Of a DNA stretch of 64,000 bases, positions 11,502 to 23,207 are shown in pieces. This DNA comes from Lingula anatina. Taxonomy: Eukaryota > Brachiopoda > Lingulata > Lingulida > Lingulidae. Position 1 is the stretch's first letter. The number at the start of each line of letters is the position of its first letter. The position numbers and the translations under genes were made by a program. Below the pieces are notes generated by a model. The model did no database searches, had not been told where the DNA came from, and worked only from the letters and a program-made list of their open reading frames with translations. The DNA lies in NCBI RefSeq assembly GCF_001039355.2, contig NW_019774502.1:293302-357301 (forward strand), read 5' to 3'.

Positions 11502-14500
11502 GCCTGCCGTACGCGGACGGACAAGGTGCGGAAGATACTTGACACAGTTCCAATGCGAGGAAAACAAGCCATTCATGTCTTTTATGATGCTCTAGTAGAA
11601 ACAGGTTTGTACTCAAATAATGTGACGTACGTATCAGACCATAAGTGAAGGAATTGTTTTAAAATTCCGACCTTCATTTTGTCAAGATCGTCACTCAAAT
11701 TGCAAGTATACTGCACAATCTTAAAATAATACTTTTTTATTTCTGGGCTTTTAACGTGCGACTGCATTCCTTGCTTGCAGTCCAATGAGCTATGTGTGGA
11801 CGTAATTCCTGCCTGTTTGTAATCCACTGTAATTGTTCATTTAATTTTGAATTTTGGTACAGCGGCCGTTCGAATCATTTAGAAAGAGATATAAATATAG
11901 AAATAAAAAACCGTTTTAAGAAACAGGCGGTGTCGATGTTATGTAATTAATCTATTTATTTCCTGAATTCAGAAAAGCAATGAAACAGCTCATTATCTAA
12001 GTATTAACGTTTCAGAGCAAGGACATTTAGCAGACCTTCTCTTTCCCGAAAGGAAAGAGGAGCGCCTTGCCAAAGAAGCGGCACGCGCGCCCCCTACATC
12101 TACTCCGTGTCCTGCAAACACACAACCTGTTAATACCCAACCACGTGTTACTAAACCAATGCAACCGGAAGAGGAAGACGTGCAGTTACCAGGTAGAGTT
12201 CAGTGGTATCCTAGGCCTATGTGTTGGATATGATCGCTACTGAATTATTCTCTCTCTCTCACTTTATCTCTCTCGTATTTTTGTATTTTGATAAAGCAAG
12301 TACTAGTAATTATATATCAGTTATTATTTTGAAAAGTATATAAAACAAAAGTGTGATTTTTGTCAGGGAATCGCCTTTAAGTCAAATACTTTTTTAATAA
12401 CTTGTAGACACTATTTCTTGTGTTTGCACTATAGAGTTGCCATGTGACGCCGGGCATTCTCTGGTATTTGTTGATTCTTTGAAGTTCGACTTGTCTGACA
12501 GTGTACTGCGGTTACAAGAAAAATATTCGCAGGTAATTTTCAGAAGCTCTTATTACCACGCCTTCAGAGTTGTGCGTGTACCATTATTGCTGATACTGTG
12601 CCACTAATTTTGCAATTGATCCTTGCTTTTAAATTGTGTTAAATTTTTAAAAAGTCTGAATCTATTTAAAGCCTTTCACGTACATGTTTAACCGTTTTCA
12701 ACCTCACCATAGTAACATCTGTCCATTATGCATGATAGGGCATTTTCCTGTTTTTACAGGTTTATAAGAATGTCAACGCAAACAAAGGGAGAGCGTTGAT
12801 TATCCTTAATATTAAAATGGAAGGCCATGATATACTGAGGACCAATTTAACTCGACTTTTGAAAAAGCTAGGCTATAAAGTTGATCACAAGAAGAATTTA
12901 AAAGCAGAGGTAAGTATCTGAAAGGAATCGGTCCTATAAACAGTCAAATTTAGAGAATTGGAATTAAAACGCATAGACTTAAGTGAAAGTTAAAGCGATA
13001 TAAATTCAAACCAAATTGATTAAGTATACTGCCCAAAATAATGTTTTGATAATGATTTTTAAACGTTGAAAAGAGAATTCTTAGAAGTGCGTTGTTTTTA
13101 TGTCAGTCAGAACAGAATGTATATTTATGAATTTTGAAAGAAGGCAATATTTAAAAAAAAGCTGTTTTAAAGTATGCAAATAATTACCTTAAGCAAATGA
13201 TACATCACTGTGTAACGCACTCTGTAGAGAACAAGGGCCCTTTCCATAGAAACTATCGTAGATCTTCGTAGATCGGGCCATCTCCGCGGGATCTTTCGCT
13301 GAATGCAATCAGTTTAACAGATATTTGGCTTTGAGTGCAGTGTAGAATACCGGGAGATTATACGAGTTGGAAACGAGGAGGCGTGTTAATCTGTTAAACT
13401 GAATTTTAAAATATCAGAGTGGTATTTAGCTTTTACTACACACTAAAATAACTGACCGACCTTTGAGTTATAATCGATGGGTAACAATCCTTGTTATCGC
13501 AATAATCTTCCCGAGTAAAAACTTCCATTAGCTTTGTAAGCTTACAATATGAAAAATGTTTTTATGATCAGCTTGTGCTAAATAAATATCAAAGAATCTT
13601 CATATTTCAGAAAATTAAGGAAGTCTTACGTACCGAGGCCCAGAATGTGGAACACGGAGACGCGGAGTCCTTCATTTGCATATTCATAGGTTACGGCAAA
13701 GGGGGAATATTAACGGGGAAGGACGGGAAAACCATTTGCCTCAGTGAAGTCACATGCTTCTTCAACGGACAGAACTGTGCTTCTTTGGTGAATAAACCAA
13801 AACTGTTTTTCGCGCAGACATGTGGTAAGTTTTAAAAAGTTCCCCGAGACCTGGGTCGAAAGTACAGCCTTTTGGGCCAAAAAACGCCCACTCAGAATCC
13901 ATATTTGGTCTAAGCCATGGGCATTTCACAGGTTGGGACAACATAGGGGGTAAAATGGTCCAGTTTTTCAGAAAAATAGTCGTCAGCTTGAAATTACTGG
14001 TCACAAGCCTATAAGGGGTGACTGCTTATGTGCAGCGTGAAGTAGCGTCCGCATTACTTGTCCATTAAGCCTAGGTCCCAACTACGTTTTGGACGCAAGG
14101 TTTTTAGGTACCTTGCAACCGGCTAGGACATAGCTAGATCGCACGTAGCGGCTGTTGATCATGTCGAATAGTTACTGCGTGCTGTTTGCGTCCTCCAAAA
14201 ATCGCACGATGGACGTGCTCCTCACGCACAAACTCCAACGTTTTCCCCATTTTTTTTGGCCGTAGATCACACGTAGCAGTCCGTACAGTCGCTTGGGACT
14301 AAGGCTTTACTGACATAAAACAGAGTACGGTAATGACTCGATCTTTGCATTAAGCAAAATTATCTAACTTTCAGATGCATAATTTCATGATAAAAATATG
14401 TATTTTTTGTATATAGCATTATTCATTGTGCACGCACCTTTACAGTGGATTATGAAACTAACAAGACTGAAGGGGAAACCAGAGAAGTTATGGAACAACT

Positions 14501-17259
14501 TACAGCCGATCTGCAAGCGGCGTCTTTACGAGATGGTGGAGAGGGGAAGGTTGCTACTGATGCTGTGCCTACCATGGCAGATATATTTGTAGCTGCTTCT
14601 ACGGAATACAGTGAGTATATCTTGGGCTCTATTCCCATAGATTTTAGATCGATCTATCCCCGCGGGGAGTCTCACTAGATTACTTTCAGATAATCCGACT
14701 TAAATGTCCGTCCCGCCTACTACAAGCTGTAAGAGGGTAATTAACTTTCGTGTCCGCCCGTGAACCCCCAGGGAGTTAGGTCGATCTAAAGTAGGTCGAT
14801 CTAATCTATGGAAATGGGGTGTAAGTTATTAAGAGACTAACGCGCCTCCTCATAGCGTTGAGTAGAATACGGAAAAGCTGGTGATATTTGAGTGTGTTGG
14901 AAACAAAAGGAGGCGTCTTAGTCTCTTCATCTGATTGCATTCAGCGAGATTCCCCGTTGATTTTGTACACATCAGCTAGGTCGACAAAAATCATTGTGAA
15001 TGGTCCCTTATATATAGAGAAGAAATTGAACCATCTTGATTTAAAATATAGTCAATAATCTTTATTCGTAAACAACCAAAACACAAGCTCACATCTTTGG
15101 AGAATTGGACATTTTAGTTTTTGTTTCTAGATGTTCCTTTTCTACTAATGTGTATGGTAAAACCTTTTCACAATCACTGCAGAATTGTGTGAGGCTCATT
15201 ATTTTATTGTTTGCATTAAAAAATAAAAATGAAAATATGGACATCTTTTTGGTTGTTTATTGTTTGTCTGTCAAATAAATTACTGGACGTAAGATAAATA
15301 CAATTAGAAAGTAAACCTTGGTACTGGCAGGTCATTTTGTTTGAATTTGTCGCTCAGTCTGGTTTAGAATACTGATTTTTATGTACAGACACAGATGTGT
15401 CTGTACATATAGCCATCATCTGCGTCTGTCGTCGCCGTCGCCGTCGCCGTCGTCGCCGTCGCCGTGCACTTTTACCGATAACACGATAAGTGGAAAACTG
15501 TTTTTCTTTTGGCTTGAAACTTACAGAACTGATGAATATTCATAATACGCAGGTCAAGTTCGAAAATCAGCATGATCGGGTCACTTATAGGGAATTTATG
15601 CTGTTTTTTCACTTTTTTCAGCATATATGCAACACCGATAACACGATAAGTGGAAAACNNNNNNNNNNNNNNNNNNNNNNNNNNNNNNNNNNNNNNNNNN
15701 NNNNNNNNNNNNNNNNNNNNNNNNNNNNNNNNNNNNNNNNNNNNNNNNNNNNNNNNNNNNNNNNNNNNNNNNNNNNNNNNNNNNNNNNNNNNNNNNNNNN
15801 NNNNNNNNNNNNNNNNNNNNNNNNNNNNNNNNNNNNNNNNNNNNNNNNNNNNNNNNNNNNNNNNNNNNNNNNNNNNNNNNNNNNNNNNNNNNNNNNNNNN
15901 NNNNNNNNNNNNNNNNNNNNNNNNNNNNNNNNNNNNNNNNNNNNNNNNNNNNNNNNNNNNNNNNNNNNNNNNNNNNNNNNTGTGTGTGTAATTTTCACTG
16001 TACCTCATTCTGGCATTTCCAAAGTTTAACTCTTATCAGCCTGACACCTTAGGGACTATTTCCAGACCCTATCACGCTAACTGTGGATCGATCTATCTCC
16101 ATGGGAATTCTCGCTAAATTGCAATCAATGTAAGTGGCTTAGTTGTCTCTCACGCCTACTGAAACTGGCATGCCAGAATCCTAAGACTCTCAAACTGAAA
16201 GCAATTTAGTGAGAAACCCCTTGGAGTTGGATTGATCCTGTTAGATTGATCTAGGTATGGGAACTTAGTCTGATGCTTGATACACATTTTACTTTCATCC
16301 TAATCCAGTGTTATGCAGAATAAGAATTTGATGTTGGCTATGCAGTTACAGTAAGCATAATACATAAGTTCATCAGAATTGACAGTATCCTATTTCCTGC
16401 GTTTTTATTTTCTGGTTTTTGTCTGTACATTTGACAGCTTTGCTGCCTTGTTTTTTTCAGCTTCATCGACAGAAACGAGTCCCAATTTTTGGTTTTTAGA
16501 AGCACTAGTGTATGTTTTCTGTACGTTTGCACACAGCGACAGCCTCAATTCCATGCTAACCAAGGTTAGTGAGGGGTATTATTGTTTCGAGTGTGACTCA
16601 CAACCTCGAGACATATCGGTTAGAAACGGAAGCACCCGAGTTCAACCGAATGAGCAATTGCAACAACGGGCCTTGATGGTTTATTTTTGTTTATTCAGCT
16701 TCTGAGATCTAGTATAGCAGTGCGATTATTTTATGTAGCAAGAGCGCAACTTTCTAGTAAGGCCACGAAAAGCTACGGATATGGAGGAAATTTGCTCCGC
16801 CAAATACGGGGCCATCATTCAATTCTTTTGTCTGATATGAATTAATATGTTAATATGCATGTAGTAAATCGCACTAATCACCTTTTTTTTTTGTAATTTG
16901 TCACTTTGAATATGTCTTGTCAACTGCCTGAAAATTTGCAGTAAAATCAAACGCAAGGTACGAAGAGGCAAGAGTTTAATAGTAAGTGCTTTGGGGATAA
17001 AAATTGAATTATATTCGATATTAAAAAAAATCTTTACAACCTGTTTCAGATAAACCGCATTCTGTCGAGGAAAAGTGCCCAACTGGACTATCAGTCTTCT
17101 TCTCTGCGAAAGGAATTTTACTTTTTCCCAAAACGTCCTGTCACCTCCGATAGCGACAGTTGCCAACAAAATGACGCCGTTGAGTCCGCCACGGGAGGGA
17201 GGTCTTTGCTCGCGCAGGCGTCATGTGGGGACGACACAGCGCAGCTGGTGCTGGGGTAG
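11502..17259 (+). CDS. Caspase-2-like CARD caspase with altered active site (5' exon not found)
   Basis: Eight exons with matching phases: 11502-11604, 12016-12192, 12435-12532, 12760-12909, 13611-13824, 14446-14610, 16461-16564 and 17050-17259, encoding 406 aa plus a missing N-terminus. The first two exons carry the second half of a CARD: KVRKILDTVPMRGKQAIHVF, then ETEQGHLADLLF, close to the caspase-2 pattern. A Pro-rich linker follows. The p20 part has GRALIILN, LLKKLGYKVDHKKNL and ESFICIFIGYGKGGILTGKD, where active caspases have SHG, so the catalytic His is Tyr. The nucleophile region is FFAQTCVD instead of QACRG: the Cys is kept and the Gly lost. The p10 part has VPTMADIFVAAST, NFWFLEALVYVF and the typical SLRKEFYFFP. 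It most likely acts as a catalytically impaired regulator or decoy in cell death or inflammatory signalling. An intact reading frame and clean splice sites argue against a decayed pseudogene. Confidence 0.87.
13230..13405. mobile_element. MITE copy 1 in a caspase intron
   Basis: It begins with CCCTTTCCATAG and contains GATCTTCGTAGATCGGGCC, GAATGCAATCAG, GATTATACGAG, TTGGAAACGAGGAGGCGTG and a closing inverted repeat of the GTTTAACAG word. The same internal words occur at 26975-27205. It lies between the fourth and fifth caspase exons recognised here and appears truncated at its right end. Confidence 0.6.
14627..14820. mobile_element. MITE copy 2 in a caspase intron
   Basis: The left end TTCCCATAGATTTTAGATCG and the right end CGATCTAATCTATGGAAATG are inverted repeats. 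The interior has GTCCGTCCCGCCTACTA and GGGTAATTAACTTTCGTG, shared almost exactly with the copy at 60435-60633. Confidence 0.7.
14826..15005. mobile_element. MITE copy 3 in a caspase intron, abutting copy 2
   Basis: It carries the words CGCCTCCTCATAGCGTTGAG, GTGTTGGAAACAAAAGGAGG and TGATTGCATTCAGCGAGATT, matching the interior of the copy at 26975-27205. Its right end, AATGGTCCCT, is diverged. It directly follows copy 2, so the two may be parts of one larger, internally rearranged element. Confidence 0.5.
15425..15466. repeat. (GTCGCC)n short tandem repeat
   Basis: About seven units of GTCGCC/GTC lie in a caspase intron. Just before it, 15382-15407 is a perfect palindrome built on TACAGACACAGATG and its complement. 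Confidence 0.8.
15475..15980. repeat. Tandem repeat (about 160-nt unit) running into an assembly gap
   Basis: ACACGATAAGTGGAAAAC occurs at about 15480-15497 and again at about 15641-15658, immediately before the run of N (15659-15980). The repeat probably caused the gap. The gap lies inside a caspase intron, so no caspase exon is obviously lost, because the flanking exons join in phase. Confidence 0.7.
16045..16275. mobile_element. MITE copy 4 in a caspase intron
   Basis: GGATCGATCTATCTCCATGG near the left end and GTTGGATTGATCCTG with TAGATTGATCTAGGTATGGG near the right end form inverted repeats. Interior CTCACGCCTACTGAAA and AATTTAGTGAGAAACCCC match copy 2 and the copy at 60435. Confidence 0.65.
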
Positions 17260-18808
17260 CGCCTGGGAGCCTAGTTGGACCACTGCAGCATTAAAAGATG
17301 TTGGAAAAGTCAGGTTATTAATGACATCAAATTTGTTTATGTCATAATTTTTTTTTAGGTTGTAAAATGAGAAGAGTTGTACTCTGACCTCGTTCTCATT
17401 CTGATTATGTCCGACTTCCATATTCCCGTGTCTTTGCGGCCACGATTTGCAATGTGAGAACGAGGTTCGGAATTGTGCAGGCCTTATAAATTTTGTTCAG
17501 ACACACGGGTTCGGGGAGGGGAAAAATCGAGCAAAAATGATCAAAAATGTAATATTTTTTTAACCTAAGAGAGAGACGACGTGGGCCGCATCCGTTTTAT
17601 GAGTTTAATTAACCTTTCAGTGCCAGAGACAGCAGGGGCGAATTTAGAGCTATTTTCTGACAGTCTTTAAAATGATCTTTGTTGATCCATCGTACATTTT
17701 TGGCCGTCTTCCGACAGAAAAAATTAGATGCCCGTCAATGTAAACTTGAAAATCTGACCGTCTTCCAGAAGATCCAGAAGACGGTCTCAATCCGCCCCTG
17801 AGAGACAGGCGAATGGTCGGTCCGAGTTTCAAAAAGTGCAATAGATTGTTCTTATTGGAATTATGCCTTTTTGTCCTAACGACTAAAAGTACTTATATAT
17901 ACTATAAAGCAATCTATTTTAATCAAAGCAAAAAGGACATGTATGTGTTCTGCTTTATGTATTCATGTCAAGTATTTAAGGGTATTTTTTATCTCCAAAA
18001 ACAGAAATTTTTATGTTTATCGCTTAATGTCAAAATAATCATATCAGTTTCTGATTATAAACTACAAACATTATTATAGATCAGGTGCATTAACAAACCT
18101 TTAGCACAATTTATACAGCTTGTGAAAGGAAATGAATCAAGAACGTGAAAACTCGCAATTTTTTCAACTACAAAGGAAATAAAGATAAATGTAATGAAAT
18201 CAGCCTTCACAATTTATGCTTGTTGGCAGAAACAAAAAGTCTGTAGGGCTCAAAGGTTGAAGTGAGTGCTAAAAAGTCCTATGTGTACATCGATCACGTT
18301 ATTCGTTACTCCCGGTGTTTGAAGTTAAAGTAAGGCTAATACGGTCAAATCACTGGCGTACAGCAGTGCAGGGTGTTTCATTAGCGAATGTCCCATTTTC
18401 CTTGGGTGGATTCTTATGTTCATTTTCAAAATCAGTATCATACTCTTAACGTTTCTTATGACATCCAGATCCTTTTCCAGAGGCCCAACCCGGTTCTTGA
18501 TTTTGGTCTCGTTATATCTCAGCATCGCGAGATTTAAATAGAACGTCCCACCGACGTCATCATTATGTAAGTTTGTACATAAGCCTTCAAAATTTCTGAT
18601 AAATATCATATGTATATTTTCAAACCTGACATGCCATTTAAAAGTTTCATCTCCAGTTTTCAAATGTTATAATTATCACTTTAGAAATTTAATTGGCAGG
18701 CCATTTTATATTTGAATGCTTCCATGAATCGGCTGTTCAGATTATTGCCTTATGTAGGCCTACAGGCCAATATAAAACCAAATGTGCAAAGATTAATCGA
18801 TAGATGAT

Positions 18809-18847
<39 letters not shown>

Positions 18848-19089
18848 TTTTGTGAACTGTAGGCCCTGTTATAGGTCCAACTGAAGCTGGGTTCTCGACT
18901 TAACATATTACTAGGTATAAAAGGAAATTCAAATTTTATTCTATATATTTTATTATTTTCAGTTATAGTAAACTACAGTATATCAGTATCCAATATACTT
19001 TTGAAAACTTTGTACAAAATGCCAATTATTTATGATAGAATGAAAACGTATTGCACAAACGACATGTTCTCTAAAGTTTTAATCCAACA
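17260..19089. other. Intergenic, convergent 3' ends
   Basis: It lies between the ends of the caspase gene (+) and the first MFS gene (-). It contains a TE-like fragment at about 17640-17810 with a small hairpin (GACCGTCTTCCAGAAGA and its complement) and a (TTTA)n tract at 18808-18850. The minus-strand frame at 18325-18663 has no recognisable domain and is not called. Confidence 0.4.
18808..18850. repeat. (TTTA)n microsatellite
   Basis: About ten uninterrupted ATTT units. Confidence 0.95.
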
Positions 19090-21378
19090 TTATCTTTTTC
19101 TTAGTGCATTGTATTTTCGTTCCAAAAGTCCAATTAGAAGAAGCACCGAGCATGCGCTGAGTACAGCGGAAACAGTTGTGCTGAGCATGAAGCACTTGCG
19201 CCCGAAGCACTTTGTTTCGCCGGTCGTGGCGTCAATATAACCATAATAATCATATAAGGCGCCATATATCCTTTGAAGCACGACAACACCAATGCAACTT
19301 CCGGCCTGAAAGAAGCCCCAGTTCCTCCCGAGGTGCTTCAATCCAAAAATCTCAACGGTTATAACGGGCGCCAGGCTCCATAACGCCCCATTGGGTATGT
19401 TGATTCCGATAACAAGGAAGATCATCATAAGTACACTATCTCCATAAAAGATGAATAGTACCAAAATAATAGTTTGTGCCGCGGCTGTTATAAGCACGAA
19501 ATATTCCCTTGGGAGTTCCTTGATCACAAAGTCAGACAAAAGCCCGCTGAAAGCCTTAGCAAAGCAGCCGACTAAGGGGGAAGCGACAGTAAAAGCGACG
19601 TTAAGCTCTTCATGGCCGAATGACTGCAGGAAGAGTGTATAATTTGCAATGATAGTTAATTGTACCGATGTGCCAAACGTCACGATGAGCAGCATGTACC
19701 AGAAGTCCCAGTCTTTAAATAAAACTAAGATCGTTTGATCGTCCTCGCTTATATGGGGTTTGACTTGTGTCAAACTTGTGCTTTCACTAGGTTCGGAATT
19801 TTGAGTCACCAACTCAATGCTGTCGTCTGCTTCACCCCGATCCACTTCTGGTTCCGGTGGAAAGCGTTTCTGGGTCAGCAGACATATTGTATTCACTACT
19901 GCAACCAGTACTGCAATTGTTATGAAATACCCTGCTAGGTCTTGTTTTCTTTCGTCTCCGTTAATGTGCCCATTGACGAAGAGGCCACCATATATACCGG
20001 CACACACAGCTTTCCCTGCACTGAGGAAGGCATCCAAGAGACCGATCACCTTGCCATGGTGTCGGCGAGGGAAGTTTCCAACATTAATTGTGAGGATGCT
20101 GAAGTATGTGAAACTGCCCCCTAAACCTGTAACACCGAAAACAAATTAAATGTGATATGTTATCTTCAAACTTATTGGGGAGATTTTAATAGCGCCATCA
20201 TTTTATAACCCTCCACTCCTCCACCACCCTAACCACGGTCGGGTCGCCCAAAAATATACCCCCCCCCCCCGTCTTTTACAATAACGCACTTAACTCAGGT
20301 TGACATTTTTGAATATACAAATGCTCTAAAACTGAAATATTGACAGCACCAAGAGCCAGTGAACAAATAATAAAAGTAACACATACTCACCCACGAAGAA
20401 GAAATACAAATGTAATAACCAGGCCTCTCTATTATAGAAACTCACGAGAGGAGCCGCAGACCACAGCACCACGTATGCACCCGACTGTAAGATGATTGCA
20501 ATAAACAGCGTAAGTTTCCCGCCATATTTGTCGGTCAGATACCCTGGGAGGACACCAAACGCAATACCCATGTTTCCCAAGGAGGCTATGTTTTCAACTA
20601 AAATGAGGAAAGGCATGAACGGTGTTAGAGAGCATTCACATCATGAAGAGCCGAGGTCTAGTAAGGCCGAGACCTAAATATGGCGGACCTACATAAAAGG
20701 AAGACCGCATAATCCTTTAATGGTATCTCAATAAATGTCATTTAAAGTCTAATGCAGTTCCAGATAAATCTACGCTATTCAAAATTTGACCAATTGTATT
20801 AACAGGTTACTGGGAAAACAATTAGTTTCAAAGCTTTTACGTTCACATGACAATATTACTCTGAAATACATAAAATTAGGATAATGGTCGATATATGTGT
20901 GCATGTGTGTGTATTTCAGATAACCGTACATGGAAAAGGATGGTTTTCCGGTTTGTCAATATTACGATATGTGTTATTTTACGTAGAAAAAAGACTGATG
21001 AATATAATGGTGATTTGGATTAATACTGTACCAACACAAGACAAGGATAACGTTTATATTGTAAAAATGGCATAAGAGTAAACGGTTAGGGATTTCGTGT
21101 TGGTTTTCTTTGTGTGCCTTTAACAAAGCCTAAAAGGAAAAAAAACAAGGACGGTTCATTCAATTCACTTGTAGTCCAGCAGAAGCGTGACACTTACCCG
21201 TAGATTGTGAGAAGGAATATCTCTGTTTCAGCGCCAGTTGAAACGAGCTGAAAGCGAAGATCGTCCCGGCGAAAGCGATCCCAAGACACCCCGCGACGAG
21301 GACAAGGACCCGCTGTACGGAAGTACGCCTGAAGAACTCCCCGAGTCTTTCCAAGATAGCTAAAAATGTCCTCGGCAT
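19090..21378 (-). CDS. Nodulin-like (NFD4-type) MFS transporter, paralog 1
   Basis: Three exons: 21378-21198, 20597-20391 and 20126-19090, both introns in phase 1, encoding 474 aa. TM1 follows a basic start (LVAGCLGIAFAGTIFAFSSF). Exon 2 carries ASLGNMGIAFGVLPGYLTDK, the MFS loop 2-3 region. Exon 3 starts with LGGSFTYFSILTINVGNFPR and HHGKVIGLLDAF, the counterpart of RGPVSGILKG in plant nodulin-like proteins. An acidic cytosolic loop (VDRGEADDSIELVTQNSEPS) separates the two six-helix halves. The final helices include GRNWGFFQAGSCIGVVVLQR. The family is membrane carriers of organic solutes; the substrate cannot be read. The start at 21378 gives a short basic N-terminus before TM1. It is divergently oriented to its paralog at 26243. 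Confidence 0.86.
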
Positions 21379-23158
21379 TTTGGAGAGCTTTGATTTTCTG
21401 CTTCGACGTTAGTTATGGTGAACTACAGTTCTGTCCTTTGATACATCAGTTCGGATACGATGTCCATGCAACTGCAAGTTGGAGATCTGAATTAAAAATA
21501 ATAAAGCGATCAGTATGATGGAGTGAGTGCCCAGTCATCTTCCGTTTAATACGCTGCCATCAAGACGAATATGAATAAAAGTTTTATATATTAAACAATA
21601 TAGAATCGAACAGCAAAGTATGTTAAAATAATTAAGATTAGATATAATAAAATGAAATAAAGGAAATGAAATTGTATGATAATAAAACAAGGTAAAAAAA
21701 AACACCAGTCCCCTACTAATAAATCTCAAGCGAACCAGACTTAATTGACATTGACCTAGGAAAAAAGCCATTTTGAACGTCTTGTCGAAATTTACTTTTG
21801 CCACCACAGTAGTTAAGTCTAGATTGATACCCCTACTTCCAGCTTTACAGCTTAAAAGGTCGTTCACTGCCCACAAGTCCAGAGCACTGATGCTACCGCT
21901 TTTCTGCCCACGATGAAATGTCTGCTAACGGCAACACGATAGTTGTTTTTCGAGCACTGGAACTCTCACTTTGGGTATTCGTTACACATCATGTCTTTTT
22001 AAGTCAGTGTTGGCGCTACAGTTGTAACATATCAGGCTATATAAAGATTCAACCAACTAAGGTGCGTTTCATCAGGAATCTAAGAGATCGCTAATCGATG
22101 CCTGTTCTTTTAGCAAATCAGTGGTTGTCCTCATGACGAAGATTTTTACCCAGTGACGGCAGTACCCCATTTGGGTGTGTCAAATATTAATCCCGAGCCA
22201 ATCTTTCCTAAAAGCTGTCTGACCAGCAAAGTAAAGTAGACTTTGTGTAGTTGGCTATTTGTGAAGTTGGCTAACGATGGCAGGATTTCACAAATGGCTG
22301 ACCTGTGCCAACTCATATATATATAGCATATAATTATGTCGGCGATCCTGATAAACGATACAATTTAGGATACATTATTCATATTGAGCCGTAGCCATTA
22401 ATTTTTATGTCCGATGTTTTATATTGGAATGAAGGCCTATTGCAAGTAGGCCTACATGCATAGCTAAACCAATGAACTATATAATTTATTTCAACGTGAG
22501 GAGAGAGTAAAAAAAATTCACAATTGTAAATGTAGAAAAATAGGCAATCAAGTAAACAGATCTGATATTACCACCGTACACTCACGTAATATAGTGTCTC
22601 TAAGAGCTTAAGAGGAACATAAAAAACGTAACATCAGAAAAATATTCCATATCACATTTAAGGTGTGGTACACGTCACGCGAGGCTTATGCTGTTCAAAA
22701 AAAAAAGGTGAAATTACCCGAAAAAAATTTCTATTATCTCCCTTGCCCCTCATCAGTGCATGAACTGCGTATCTCGCTGCCTGCAACCCAGTCCAAATAA
22801 ACTAAGCGGGAGTGACGCGCGTGCAGCTATCTGCAACTATTGTAAACTCGTATTCACTGCGACCAGAATCAGACCGAGAAATTACTGAGCTGGGCTCTTA
22901 TGCTTCGGCTTAGTTTAAATGAAATTTTAGGACAGTATTATACAACAGTCTTTTGGTCGGATAAAGGTCATTCACCAACCTATATGTCATTGGAAGTGAC
23001 ACGAACTTCGTTTCGAAGACAGTGCAATTTTTACTCCATGAAATAAGGGCCTAATGCTAGAAACAGATAGACTTTTTACTGTGACTATTTTTTAAAATTA
23101 AAATGTAAATGAACAGTTCTTTTACAAACAACTGGAATGTCGCTGTCTCTTAGAGGAG

Positions 23159-23159
23159 T

Positions 23160-23196
<37 letters not shown>

Positions 23197-23207
23197 AAGA
23201 GAGAGAG
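23159..23207. repeat. (GT)n(GA)n microsatellite
   Basis: Twelve or so GT units pass directly into GA units. Confidence 0.93.

Noticed and set aside
15472-16029. Open frames across the run of N
   Set aside because: They exist only because unknown bases contain no stop codons.
18325-18663. 112-aa minus-strand frame
   Set aside because: No recognisable domain, no neighbouring exon with matching phase, AT-rich context.
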